From Pelargonium cotyledonis (taxonomy: Eukaryota > Streptophyta > Magnoliopsida > Geraniales > Geraniaceae), in the NCBI GenBank assembly GCA_036897625.1, contig JAYMTA010000398.1, positions 1-29,857 on the forward strand: a stretch of 29,857 nucleotides of DNA. Reading direction: 5' to 3'. Positions 21,777-29,857 of this stretch are shown piece by piece. The first letter of the stretch is position 1, and each line of letters begins with the position of its first letter. A program made the position numbers and the translations under genes. Under the pieces are notes generated by a model that had not been told where the DNA came from, made no database searches, and worked only from the letters and a program-made list of their open reading frames with translations.

Positions 21777-24700
21777 GACATCGGGTACGAGCCAGACAAA
21801 TTTGGCTGGTTGAAATTGATGGGGTTTGTGGTTGACACTGAGCACGCGTCGACATCGAAGGTTTTTTGGAGGAACCCAACCCTTCCATTCTCTGGGTCTA
21901 TGGAACAAATGGAAGATGACAAAGACGTCTGGGAGATGTTCATAGTGTATGGTAAGTGAAAAAAGATGACACTTTACGTAGAAAATGGTGTAGCCCCTTT
22001 AGCTAAAATGACCCCTAGTAGGAAGCTACTGGATATGAAGCTAGATGTTGATTTGACGGATTTGGAGCAAGTAATGCATCAATGTAAGAGGAAGAAGGAG
22101 AACGTGACTTACCTAACACCCGAGGAAATTAGAGATTTAGAAGAAGTGAGTTACGACATGGAATCAACGACAATGGGTAGTAGAGTCCAAATTGTGCATG
22201 AAGTGGATAAGGGGATGTATGAAATGAACGATGAAGAGGAAGCAGATGAGGACTATGCTAGTTATTTTGCAGAAATGGAAGAGCCGATTGAGTCCCAAAG
22301 TTTAGGTGTGGATGTTGACGATGACTACGATGTTGAGGAACAAACCGAATCAAACTTGCCTTGACAAGCCGATGAAGATGAAGATATTATGTTATTGTAT
22401 GAGGAACCTAGACAGAAAAATATGGATGAGGATGGAAGTGAACTTGACACAAAAACAGTTGACGAAGATGAGACAGTGGAGGAAGATGAAGCAGTTGATC
22501 TGGATGAGTAAAAAGAAACAGCTGATCTGGATGAGGAAGAAGAAGCAGCTGATCGGGATGAGGAAGAAGTAAATGATGTGGGTGGACATGAAGAAAATCA
22601 AGTGCATGAGTCTGATAAAGAAGTGGTGTTTCCTAGCTGGGCATATTATAGGGATATACATGAGGAGAAAATTGAAGAAAGATGGTCAATGGGATGGGGG
22701 AAGATGAAGAAACAGTGGTAGGTGAGGATGTAGGCCAAGGCCAAGGCCATGGTGAGGGTCGTGATGCACATCAAGATGGTAATCCAAGTGAACCAAAAGT
22801 GCCTGAAAATGATGATTAGACACGCCCTATTCTGAACTCAAGTGATGAAGAAGGACAAGGTCAAGGTGAAGCTGCACGAGATAATACATATTTTAGGAAT
22901 CAACCAATGTTTGAAGATTTTAGGGATTTAAATGAGGTTCAAATAGGGGTCAATTCAAGATTCAAGAATGCTTACGTCTTTTGAGGGGTGTTGAAGTTAT
23001 ACGTTGCAAAGGCGTCTTCACTTACAACTTCACGAGGAACGAGCCTCATGAAGTAGGAGTGGTTTGCAATAAAAAAGAGTGCAACTTTTACATCTGGTGT
23101 ACTAGAAAGAAGAGCTGCCTAGACATTAAAATTGTGACCTTCTATGGGAAAGATGATTGTGAGAGGGCTGAATACAATGACCGAGTCACGTCCGATTGGT
23201 TGGCGGAACGGTAAGAGATTACAATTCACAGTTTTTGTTTATTTTTTGTTGCTCTTATGTAGTTATTTCAAGAAAGTGTTTAGCTGCTATTATATACTTA
23301 TTTCTATGGCTATTTATTTGTTTATATGTTATTGTTATCAATAAACATTGTAGGTACATAAATGTTGTTAGAGACAATCCCACAATGGACCTTGAGTCCT
23401 TTGAGCGTATTGTTCAAAGGGACTTGAACACAAACGTGACGAGGTCAAGGTTGTACAGGGCACTTAGAAGGGCCAAAGCAGTAATTGGTGGGGACTCTAC
23501 CACGGAGTACAAAAGGTTGTACGAATACCTGGATGTCATCTCGAAGACCAATCCAGAGAGTAGATGGAGGGTTGAAGTGGAAGACGAGGCAGTAGCTGTG
23601 TCTATAGCCACACATGTAGGTTTCTACGACTGTACTTGAGGTTTGGACCAGAGAAGAAGGGGTTCTTTGCTGGCTGCCATCCCATAGTAGGCATCAATAG
23701 TTGCCATTTGAAAGGCTACTTGGTGGTCAACTACTTTTAGTAGTTGCTTGGGATGCGAATGACGGGATATTCCTGTTGGCCTTTGCCATCGTTGAACAGG
23801 AGAACAAGGCCTCCTGGATGTGGTTCTTGGAGAACTTATTTGATGATTACGGGGACAACCGAGAAAGAGGTGGGGTTTTCATATCTGACAAACAAAAGGT
23901 AAATTATTTTCTTTATTAGCTAAAGTGTTAATTCTGAATATTGGTGGTTGCAATTTTGAATATTGCTTAAGTGTTAATTCTGAACATTTGTTGTGTTAAT
24001 TCTAAATATGAAATGTTGTAAATCTGAATATTGCTTAAGTGTCATATGTTCCATTTTGAATAAGTAGGATGTGTAAATGTTATTGGTTGGCTGTGTATGT
24101 GTTTGTTGAGTTCATTCTGCATATGAAGTGTTGTGTTTATGTGTTGTGTTTATGTACAGGGACTAGTAGAGTTGTTCAAAGAGTGGATACCTGGAGGGGG
24201 GCACCCATATTGCATGCGGCATATGTACAAGAACTGGTACAAAGACTTTAAGAGTCAAACTCTCAAGAATCAACTTTGGAAGTGTGCAAAAGCTAACTCG
24301 GCACACAAGTTTGAGAAGGAGATGGAGACCATGAGAAGCATGGATCAAGTTGTATATGAATGGTTTCGCTAGAGACCAGCTAAGGAGTGGTGCAAAGCTT
24401 TCTTCACTACAAGGGCCGGGATGCTCAGATATACAGACCAACAGCCTGTCGGAATGCTTCAACCACTGGGTTGGCGAGGGAAGAGCAAAGCCAATAATCA
24501 ATCTTCGTAAGGATTTGCGCGTGAAGTTAATGGGTAGGTTCTATGACAAGAAGGTGCAAGAAGAATCATTTCATGGGATATTATGCTCTAACATATACCT
24601 ACTGATGGAGTCTGTTAAGAGTGATGCAAGAAAGTGTTTTGCAAAACCAAGTGGTGGAGGATATTTTGAGGTAGAAGATGGTTAAGATAAATTCTGTGTC

Positions 24701-25333
24701 AACTTGGAAGGATGAAGCTGCAGTTGTATGGATTTTCAACTTAATGGCATGCCTTGCAAACATGCCATGGCTGCAATTCTAAAAAGCAGAGGCAAAGCAG
24801 AGGGCTACGTCAGCTCCTACTACCACACAGCCACCTTCAAAAAGATATATGAGGGACAAATCTTCCATGTTCCTAGAAGCAATGATTGGCCTGAAGTTGA
24901 TATGCCTAGACTTGAGCCTCCAATAGTCCATAAGCCATCTGAAAGGCTAAGGAAGAGGAGACTTAGAAATGCAGCCGAGGAAGTTAACCCACACAAGGCG
25001 TCAAGGAAAGGAGTTGTGATGACATGTAGCAAGTGCAAAAAATCTAGCCACAATGTTAGGAGTTGTAGCACAAAAGATTATGGAGAGACCTCTACTCAAA
25101 GAAAGAAAAGGAAGAACAAAGGAAATGAGCAGACCACTACAACCAAAAATTCATCTAAGAAGAACATTCATCTATCAGTTATCATGGATAAAAAAAGAGC
25201 TATAACTAGAAGAAGATTAGAGAGACAAAGAAAGCCTTCTGCCCAAGAAAAATCAGAGTGCACACCAACACAAATAGAGGCAAACAGACAAGCTGCTCTT
25301 GATAGACAGGTAGCGAGAAACAACAAGGTGTAA
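21765..25333 (+). pseudogene. MULE transposase (mudrA-like), decayed
   Basis: Domains in order: an N-terminal region (21771-22364; DVWEMFIVYGK, MTLYVENGVAP); an acidic Asp/Glu-rich spacer (22200-22700); a MuDR-type DNA-binding domain (about 22880-23420; RCKG, CNKKECNFYIW, NVTRSRLYRALRRAK); the DDE core (about 23640-24500; FFAGCHPIVGINSCHLKG, FISDKQKGL, YCMRHMYKNW, LSECFNHW); a SWIM finger (CSCMDFQLNGMPCKH, 24716-24760); and a CCHC-like knuckle (CSKCKKSSHNVRSC, about 25025-25066). Introns fit 23211-23353 and 23899-24159 (GT-AG). Lesions: TGA at 21957, TGA at 22362, TAA at 22509, frameshifts near 22699, 22990, 23640, 23720 and 24365, and a stop just before the SWIM finger. The first catalytic Asp appears as Asn (GINSC where GxDGC is usual). 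The enzyme would cut and join transposon ends in the nucleus; this copy cannot. Confidence 0.5.
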
Positions 25334-25923
25334 GTTGTGGTTTGGCTGGAAAAACCACACCAATACCAAGTTGTGGTTTGGCTGGAAAGAACCTTCAAGA
25401 ATAGAGCGATTCAACTCAGGTATGATATTTGTTTCTAATTTTCACAAACTTTGATAATCAAACATAATACAAACACATACTTACTGCTTATTCTTCTTTT
25501 ATGTGCGGAAGCAGTTCACATCCCCACTAGGCAAATCTAGATTTGCCAAGGATTTATTCTTTTCCAAAGTACTAAGGAAGGGAGCTGAAGAACACCAACA
25601 ATCAAGTTCACAACCACCACCAAGGAGGGAAGGAAAGCTTCAACCTCGAGGGAGGCCATCAAGCTCCAGCCAACCCTAAAGTAGATGGAGGGTTCAAGAA
25701 CAATTTTGGGCTGGATTTTTGAGTTTTTGTCATATGTGAAACTTTCTTGGATGTCCTGTAATTTTTTGACAAGACTTAGGCTTTTGTTGGGTGAAGATTG
25801 GACATGAAATCTTGCTTTTTCATTGTGTGGTCCATCCATCCATGGATGACTGTTGAGGCACATGTGAGCGTCTAGGGTAGGGTGTTGTTGACTACATTAC
25901 ATATATTGATTATGTGAAAGTAT
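25334..25923 (+). other. MULE interval between the two convergent genes
   Basis: Contains two copies of AAGTTGTGGTTTGGCTGGAAA (25332- and 25368-), then a Pro/Arg-rich open stretch (about 25560-25680; PPPRREGK, RGRPSSSSQP) like the usual C-terminal tail of MULE transposases, ending in TAA near 25680. A GT donor at 25420 and an AG near 25514 could splice this tail on as a last exon. The remainder looks like 3' UTR for the two converging transcripts. Confidence 0.5.
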
Positions 25924-26484
25924 TCAAGGCAAATATGGAGGTTCATCACTAGATTTGCTTGTACACAAGAAGAAGTAAATCAACATACCAACAACTACAA
26001 TCCAAATTACAACCTTCATCTTTCTAATTTGCCTATCCCTACTCTTGACTACCTGCACATCTAACTTCCTATCACCATTTTCCTCATGCTTGATTTGCAA
26101 TATGCCCATATGCTCAGTCTTCAACAGAGCAATTTCTTCAATGCATCTTCAAGCTCTTTATTCAGTCTCATAATGGTGTCTTCTTGCCATCTAAGCTTCT
26201 CATATAAGGAAGCCGGATTTGACTGTCCAAAATCTGAAGGTTTAGTTTCAACCCAATAGAAAAAATTGCACTTGAAATTCCTCTGTAACAACCAAGAATT
26301 TTCAATTAAATCACAAATTTGTTTCCTATATTATATGGGAATCAATGTTAAGCAAACTTACCGTATACTTGCCACAACCCAAAAAAAATTTCCCTCGATT
26401 CACACTAGACATGGTTGTACGAATTGGAGCAAAGACACCACAAAAACATTTCACAGCTCCAAAATCACTTCTGGACATCTCCAT
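25924..26484 (-). pseudogene. GRF zinc-finger protein with C-terminal membrane segment, carried by the MULE (one frameshift)
   Basis: Exon 1 is 26484-26362 (41 codons, ATG start, in-frame stop upstream) and exon 2 starts at 26282 after TTACAG; the intron is GT-AG. Exon 1 reads KCFCGVFAPIRTTMSSVNRG, then KFFLGCGKYT; exon 2 opens NFKCNFFYWVET. Together these give the CxCG...T...N.GR.F..C...C.FF.W pattern of zf-GRF, with four Cys/His-type ligands at CFC, GCG and KCN. A charged helix follows (YEKLRWQEDTIMRLNKELED), then HEENGDRKLDV, a basic stretch (SRDRQIRKMK) and one membrane segment (VVIWIVVVGMLIYFFLC) near the C-terminus. One base change in phase near 26145 shifts the frame between the helix and EEIALLKTEHMGIL. 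GRF fingers bind single-stranded nucleic acid in other proteins; the role here is unknown. It converges on the transposase and begins about 270 bp inside the right terminal repeat. Confidence 0.5.
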
Positions 26485-26757
26485 GGCCAAATCAACTCAC
26501 GCACCTTCCACCACAAAAACCCAATCCACTGCAACGAACCACTCCGACTACAACAACCCCAATCTCCAGCAGCGACTACGCTAGCAACCTTCGTCTTCCT
26601 CACAACAGGCCTCCAATCTTCATCTTCTTCAACAAATTAGGGCTCAAACCAAACCTATTTTCTATTTAGATAGTTCAAGGGTATTTCTGCCATTAACAAA
26701 AATATTTCCTCACATGCCCATCACGTGACCCCTTAAAACATGAATTATGTCCAAAAA

Positions 26758-26871
26758 GAGAGACGGAATCCTTAAGTGGCTACTTCTACGTGATTAATTG
26801 AAATGAACTTTACTTCTCCGGGGCTAGGTGTTTTAAGCGATAAGTTCATGAGGACTATTTGTAATTTACTC
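26758..26871 (-). repeat. MULE right terminal inverted repeat
   Basis: 114 bp, the inverse of 21028-21141 with about ten mismatches by eye. It probably drives the minus-strand GRF gene, as each terminal repeat of MuDR drives one gene; that promoter role is inference. Confidence 0.5.
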
Positions 26872-26880
26872 AAAAAATTA
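26872..26880. repeat. MULE target-site duplication, right copy
   Basis: AAAAAATTA, identical to 21019-21027. Confidence 0.5.
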
Positions 26881-27400
26881 CACAACTTGGGAATGATAAT
26901 TTCTCACTCACTTTCCTTGACTTGTTCTTCAAACATAATATTTTAATTTGACCACCAACTTGCCCTTATCACCCTAACATTCCATATCAAAAAATTGGTT
27001 CACAAATGTTACCCTTAAATGTTCTCAATACCCTCGTAAAGAGAAAATTATAGATTGCACCTCAACTAGACACATTTTTCTTGAGCACCCATAAACTATT
27101 TTTTTTAACTTTATACTACTCTAAACTATCCAGATCTCCTTATGTCAGTTATCTTTAGCATAAATTTACTCTCTCTCTCTCTCTCACGTTCAGATCAAAT
27201 CTAAAACAAAATCGAATTTATACAAACCAATTTCCATAGCATTTTGTTGTAGCTTTACCATACTTCTCAATCCTGAAGAAATCAGTAATCGAACACAATA
27301 TCAAAACACACACTAACATTGCCAAATTTCTCAAAAAATCAAACCACAAAACAAAATAACAACCCACAAAACAAAATCAAACCAAAAACAAAATCGTTGA
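26881..27400. other. AT-rich stretch between MULE and GC-rich island
   Basis: No gene is recognised here. It includes a (CT)n microsatellite at about 27169-27186 and A/C-rich runs near 27300-27390. It probably belongs to the older element enclosed by the outer inverted repeat. Confidence 0.5.
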
Positions 27401-27408
27401 TGTAACTT

Positions 27409-27880
27409 TTGTTTAGAGAGAGAGCCCAAAAATCACCAATTCCGGCGGCTCTGCCGCTGAAACTCAACCCCATGACCAAGCCCTCTGTGAACAACCTTCA
27501 TCTCCGCCAGACCCTTCAATTTTCTTTCGTGCAAGCGCGAATGAGAACACCCACAATCAGTCGTTTCCACCATCTTCTCTGGGAAACAACTGTTGTCATT
27601 GGATTCAATCAGCGTAGGCCTATGCTTCTCTTTCTCCGTCTTTGATTCCCGAAGGTAAGCCTCTTTCTTATGTTCGTTCGGTTAGAAACAAAGAGGACGT
27701 TTGCTACATTTGCTGCAACCCACACTCCGTCGAGAACCTGCTACTACCGGCCAATCCTATAACATCTGTGAGAAACAGAGATGCTCCGTCAAGGACTGCC
27801 AAATCTCCGTCTTCGCCTTCCACTGGCCATAGTCGCAGTCCTCTTCCGATATGCAATTAGCGAGCCGCCCTCTTCGTTTT
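27409..27880 (+). other. GC-rich open island, possible captured gene fragment
   Basis: Two overlapping plus-strand frames (27409-27645 and 27642-27860) lie in a stretch clearly richer in G+C than the AT-rich DNA on both sides. The second reads DVCYICCNPHSVENLLLP and ends in a Ser/Pro-rich tail (RTAKSPSSPSTGHSRSP). The second frame has no ATG near its start. I do not recognise a family. Position between the arms of a large inverted repeat resembles gene fragments carried by Pack-MULEs. It could equally be the 5' end of a lost transposon gene. Confidence 0.5.
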
Positions 27881-28094
27881 CCATATCTCTTTTTTTAATT
27901 ATTTATTTTTACTTTTCTATATTTAAAAATGAAAATTGAAGGATATTTTGGACATTTCACACTTTAACGAATGGAAATGTGGACATATATAATGGCTTTA
28001 GGCTAGCTCAAAGTTACATAAAATAATTAAAGGGTGTCCAAACCAAAAAATGTCTTATATTCATGCATCTTTTAGTATTATAAATTAAAGGGAA

Positions 28095-28290
28095 AATTAA
28101 GTAAATGTCCAATATTTTCAATCTTTTTACCCATTTTTACAATTTTGAACTAAACTAAGTATTCACTTTCTACAAGAACATAGTATTTTGCTTTTTACCC
28201 TTCACATTTCAATATGTCAAATGCCTTTATCAACATTCTTAAAAAAATTAACATTTCAAAAAAATAAACTTTTCCGTTGTCAAACGATAC
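28095..28290 (-). repeat. Right arm of the large outer inverted repeat
   Basis: Inverse partner of 20428-20620. On the minus strand it begins GTATCGTTTGACAACGG and carries GGCATTTGACATATTGAAA, GTAGAAAGTGAATAC, AATTGTAAAAATGGG and TTGAAAATATTGG in the same order as the left arm. No clear target duplication was found at its outer edge. Confidence 0.5.
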
Positions 28291-28920
28291 TTTATCGTTA
28301 CTGATGCGCCTTTTTGACCTTTGGAGTCAAATGTGAGCGCACTAGGGCTACGAGGAGTCTTGATCTTATTGTCCACATACATTAAAGTTCTAACCTAGTG
28401 TCCAAGAATAGAGTCCAACAGTGTTTGTGTTAAGTTCAAGTCTCAGTTCACTGTTCTTATCCAAGTCAAGGTTACTCCAAGCAAAAGTAATCCAAGCTCC
28501 TACTCGATCATGTGTCATGCGTAAAGGAAGACACACACAAGCAACGAAGTACTGGGGTTGGTGTTCTTGGACTACACTTGAGAGTAAGTCCTTGTATGGA
28601 AACCAACAGAAGAGCTCTAAAGAGTTTTTATAGAGAGAGAAAGCTCTAGAGAGATAAGCAAATGTAAGAGTTAAGATTGTGAGGTTAAGATTAGGATTAT
28701 GATCTTTTTCTCTTTGAAAGATGGAGATATAAAGTGATTGGCTAGATAAGATGGGAGGCCCATTGTTTCTACTAAGCTCATTTGTTGTTGTTGAGCTTTT
28801 CTCTGTTGGACGCGTTGTGTTGGCGTGTCGGAGAGCATGAGGGTCTCATACGTCTCTTGCGTGGTGAGATGCTCTTATGTGAGCATGTGCCTTGGTGAGA
28901 GCAAAGCTTGTCTTTTGTCC
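28291..28920. other. Unrecognised repeat-like DNA
   Basis: No supported gene. The frame 28421-28633 has no known domain. The stretch includes GAGAGAGAAAGCTCTAGAGAG-type purine runs (28632-28660). It leads directly into the tandem repeat at 28925 and probably belongs to the same unidentified element, possibly a retroelement LTR or untranslated region. Confidence 0.5.
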
Positions 28921-28924
28921 CTTG

Positions 28925-29340
28925 ATGAAGGTAAAACTTACTTCTTGAGGAGAGCAATGCTTGTCGATGATGCAGGAACAAGTCTTGTCCTTGATGAGTA
29001 CAAGAAGCTTTGTTTCTTAAGGGGAGTAAGAGGCTTTGTTTCTTGTTCACTCTTGCCCATGGCCAAGGAGAAGTGTTTTGTCCCTTAGTAAGTGCAAGAA
29101 GTTTTGACCATTGAGGGGAGCAAGAGACTTTTTCTCTTGTTTACTCTTGTCCAAGATAAAAGAGAAATGGTTGTCCCTTTATGAGTGCAAAAACTTTGTC
29201 CCTTTGATAGGAGCAAAAGACTTTGTCTCTCGTTCACTCTTGTCCATGGCCAAAGAGAAGTGTTTGTCCTTTTATGAGTGCAAGAAGTTTTGTCTCTTGA
29301 GGAGTGCAAGAGGCTTTGTCTCTTGTTCACTCTTGTTTGG
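28925..29340 (+). repeat. 93-bp tandem repeat (period of 31 codons)
   Basis: Units begin CTTTGTTTCTTG / CTTTTTCTCTTG / CTTTGTCTCTCG / CTTTGTCTCTTG at 29034, 29128, 29221 and 29314, giving periods of 94, 93 and 93 bp, with more degenerate copies upstream from about 28925. Each unit contains TTCACTCTTGTCC, GAGAAGTGTTTGTCC, GAGTGCAAGAAG and TTGAGGGGAGCAAGAG. Both strands remain open across two to three units simply because the period is a multiple of three. I do not regard these frames as genes. Confidence 0.5.
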
Positions 29341-29439
29341 TGAGCCATGTGTTGAGCTTGTAAGGCCTTGAAGCTTGGTGAAAAACTTGGGAGGCAACAA
29401 TGGATGGGACACATCCGGTTGGGAGCTTGTTCGGGTGGC

Positions 29440-29654
29440 TTGGTTTGTGTTTTGGTCCCTAAAATTTCACATATTGACGCAAAATGGTCATTGTCTAGTT
29501 GTTTTTAGAGTTTTTATATAAAAAAATTGAAGGGTTAAAGTTCAAGTACCAAATTGGGTCGATACACCGAAGTATATGGACCATTTTTGGTTAAAAAGAA
29601 AAATTAAGGACTAAATTGAATCAAAACACCAAAATTCAAGAGCCAAATTGACAC
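29440..29654. mobile_element. Second copy of the 'AAATTGGGTC / TATGGACC' MITE-like repeat
   Basis: Contains TTTTGGTCCCTAAAATTTCA, AAGTTCAAGTACCAAATTGG, GTATATGGACCATTTTTGG and GGACTAAATTGAATCAAAAC. These correspond to the right arm of the element at 20022-20385. It abuts the LINE tail at 29655. Confidence 0.5.
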
Positions 29655-29857
29655 TTTTTTTTTTATAAACGCCACCTGAGATGGTGGGGGGTTTAGCCGG
29701 ACCCCTACCTGTATATAAATAAAATAAAGAAAAGGTACAAATAACGGAGGGGGACGTGATGAGCCTTACCTCCTCAAAGAAAATGCACCTAATACAATAA
29801 GGTACTATATGAATGCATGCAGAAATAAAGAAACATTACACAAACATTTTGCCCTGA
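29655..29857 (-). mobile_element. 3' end of a LINE retrotransposon
   Basis: On the minus strand the sequence ends GGTAGGGGTCCGGCTAAACC, a CCACCATCTCAGGTGGCG stem, then TTTATA and an A-run (T-run 29655-29664 on the plus strand). This is the form of plant L1-type LINE 3' ends: GGTAGGGG-CCGGCTAAACCCC, a short hairpin and a terminal A tract. No coding sequence is in the window; ORF2 would lie to the right. Target duplication cannot be checked. Confidence 0.5.

Larger units (their letters stand above)
21028..26871 (+). mobile_element. Mutator-like DNA transposon (MULE), 5,844 bp
   Basis: Bounded by 114-bp terminal inverted repeats, 21028-21141 and 26758-26871, which start GGGTAAATTACAAATAG and GAGTAAATTACAAATAG and differ at about ten positions by eye. 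It is flanked by the perfect 9-bp duplication AAAAAATTA. It carries a mudrA-like transposase relic on the plus strand (about 21765-25333) and a second gene of GRF zinc-finger type on the minus strand (25924-26484), so the two converge. Transposase lesions mean it cannot move on its own, although its ends look complete enough to be mobilised by a related enzyme. Confidence 0.5.

Noticed and set aside
22392..22661. Minus-strand frame rich in Phe/Ile/Leu
   Set aside because: It is the complement of the acidic transposase spacer; the hydrophobic composition is a by-product of GAT/GAA repeats read backwards.
24163..25071. Minus-strand open frames over the transposase core and SWIM region
   Set aside because: Shadows of the plus-strand DDE and SWIM/CCHC coding sequence.
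26266..26669. Three overlapping plus-strand open frames at the right of the MULE
   Set aside because: They lie antisense to the spliced GRF zinc-finger gene and are Thr/Pro/Gln-rich low-complexity translations of its complement.
28925..29340. CRISPR-like array
   Set aside because: The repeats are contiguous degenerate units without unique spacers, and the DNA is from a plant nucleus.
29085..29414. 109-codon minus-strand open frame
   Set aside because: It is generated by the 93-bp tandem repeat, whose period is a multiple of three; no domain and no start of its own.

Overview
The window looks like nuclear DNA from a dicotyledonous plant. It has GT-AG introns that are AT-rich and much larger than the exons, a plant-type dynamin-related gene, and several layers of typical plant transposable elements (TRIM, Ty3/gypsy, hAT, Mutator-like, LINE). 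I cannot name the species from sequence alone.

Left two thirds (about 1.8 to 18.8 kb, minus strand): one complete dynamin-related protein 3 (DRP3) type gene, the GTPase that divides mitochondria and peroxisomes. I reconstructed 20 coding exons by hand. All junctions are GT-AG, phases are compatible and no frame is broken, giving 759 codons. No separate gene was recognised inside its introns, but they hold many transposon relics: a TRIM with perfect 5-bp duplications starting 11 nt into intron 9, a degraded TRIM-like copy in intron 12, an LTR pair with a primer-binding site in intron 14 (its left LTR interrupted by another insertion), a gypsy gag-protease relic in intron 4, and an AT-rich hairpin in intron 7. 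Below 1.8 kb lies a broken LINE endonuclease fragment (1-265) and AT-rich intergenic DNA.

Upstream of the gene (19.1 to 20.4 kb): a 570-bp non-autonomous hAT element with an 8-bp duplication sits 358 bp before the DRP3 start codon. It is followed by two diverged SINE-like direct repeats and a hairpin-forming MITE.

Right third (20.4 to 28.3 kb): a nest of elements. A diverged inverted repeat (20428-20620 / 28095-28290) encloses a 5,844-bp Mutator-like element (MULE, 21028-26871) with 114-bp terminal inverted repeats and a perfect 9-bp target duplication. The MULE carries a decayed transposase (plus strand; MuDR DNA-binding, DDE core, SWIM finger, CCHC knuckle) and, converging on it, a second gene encoding a GRF zinc finger, a charged helix and a C-terminal membrane segment. 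That layout recalls the two convergent genes of maize MuDR, but the second gene is of a different type. It is the most interesting feature of the window. A GC-rich open island (about 27.4-27.86 kb) may be a captured gene fragment.

Right end (28.3 to 29.86 kb): unrecognised repeat DNA, a 93-bp tandem repeat whose period equals 31 codons, a second copy of the MITE-like family, and the 3' end of a LINE entering from the right edge on the minus strand.
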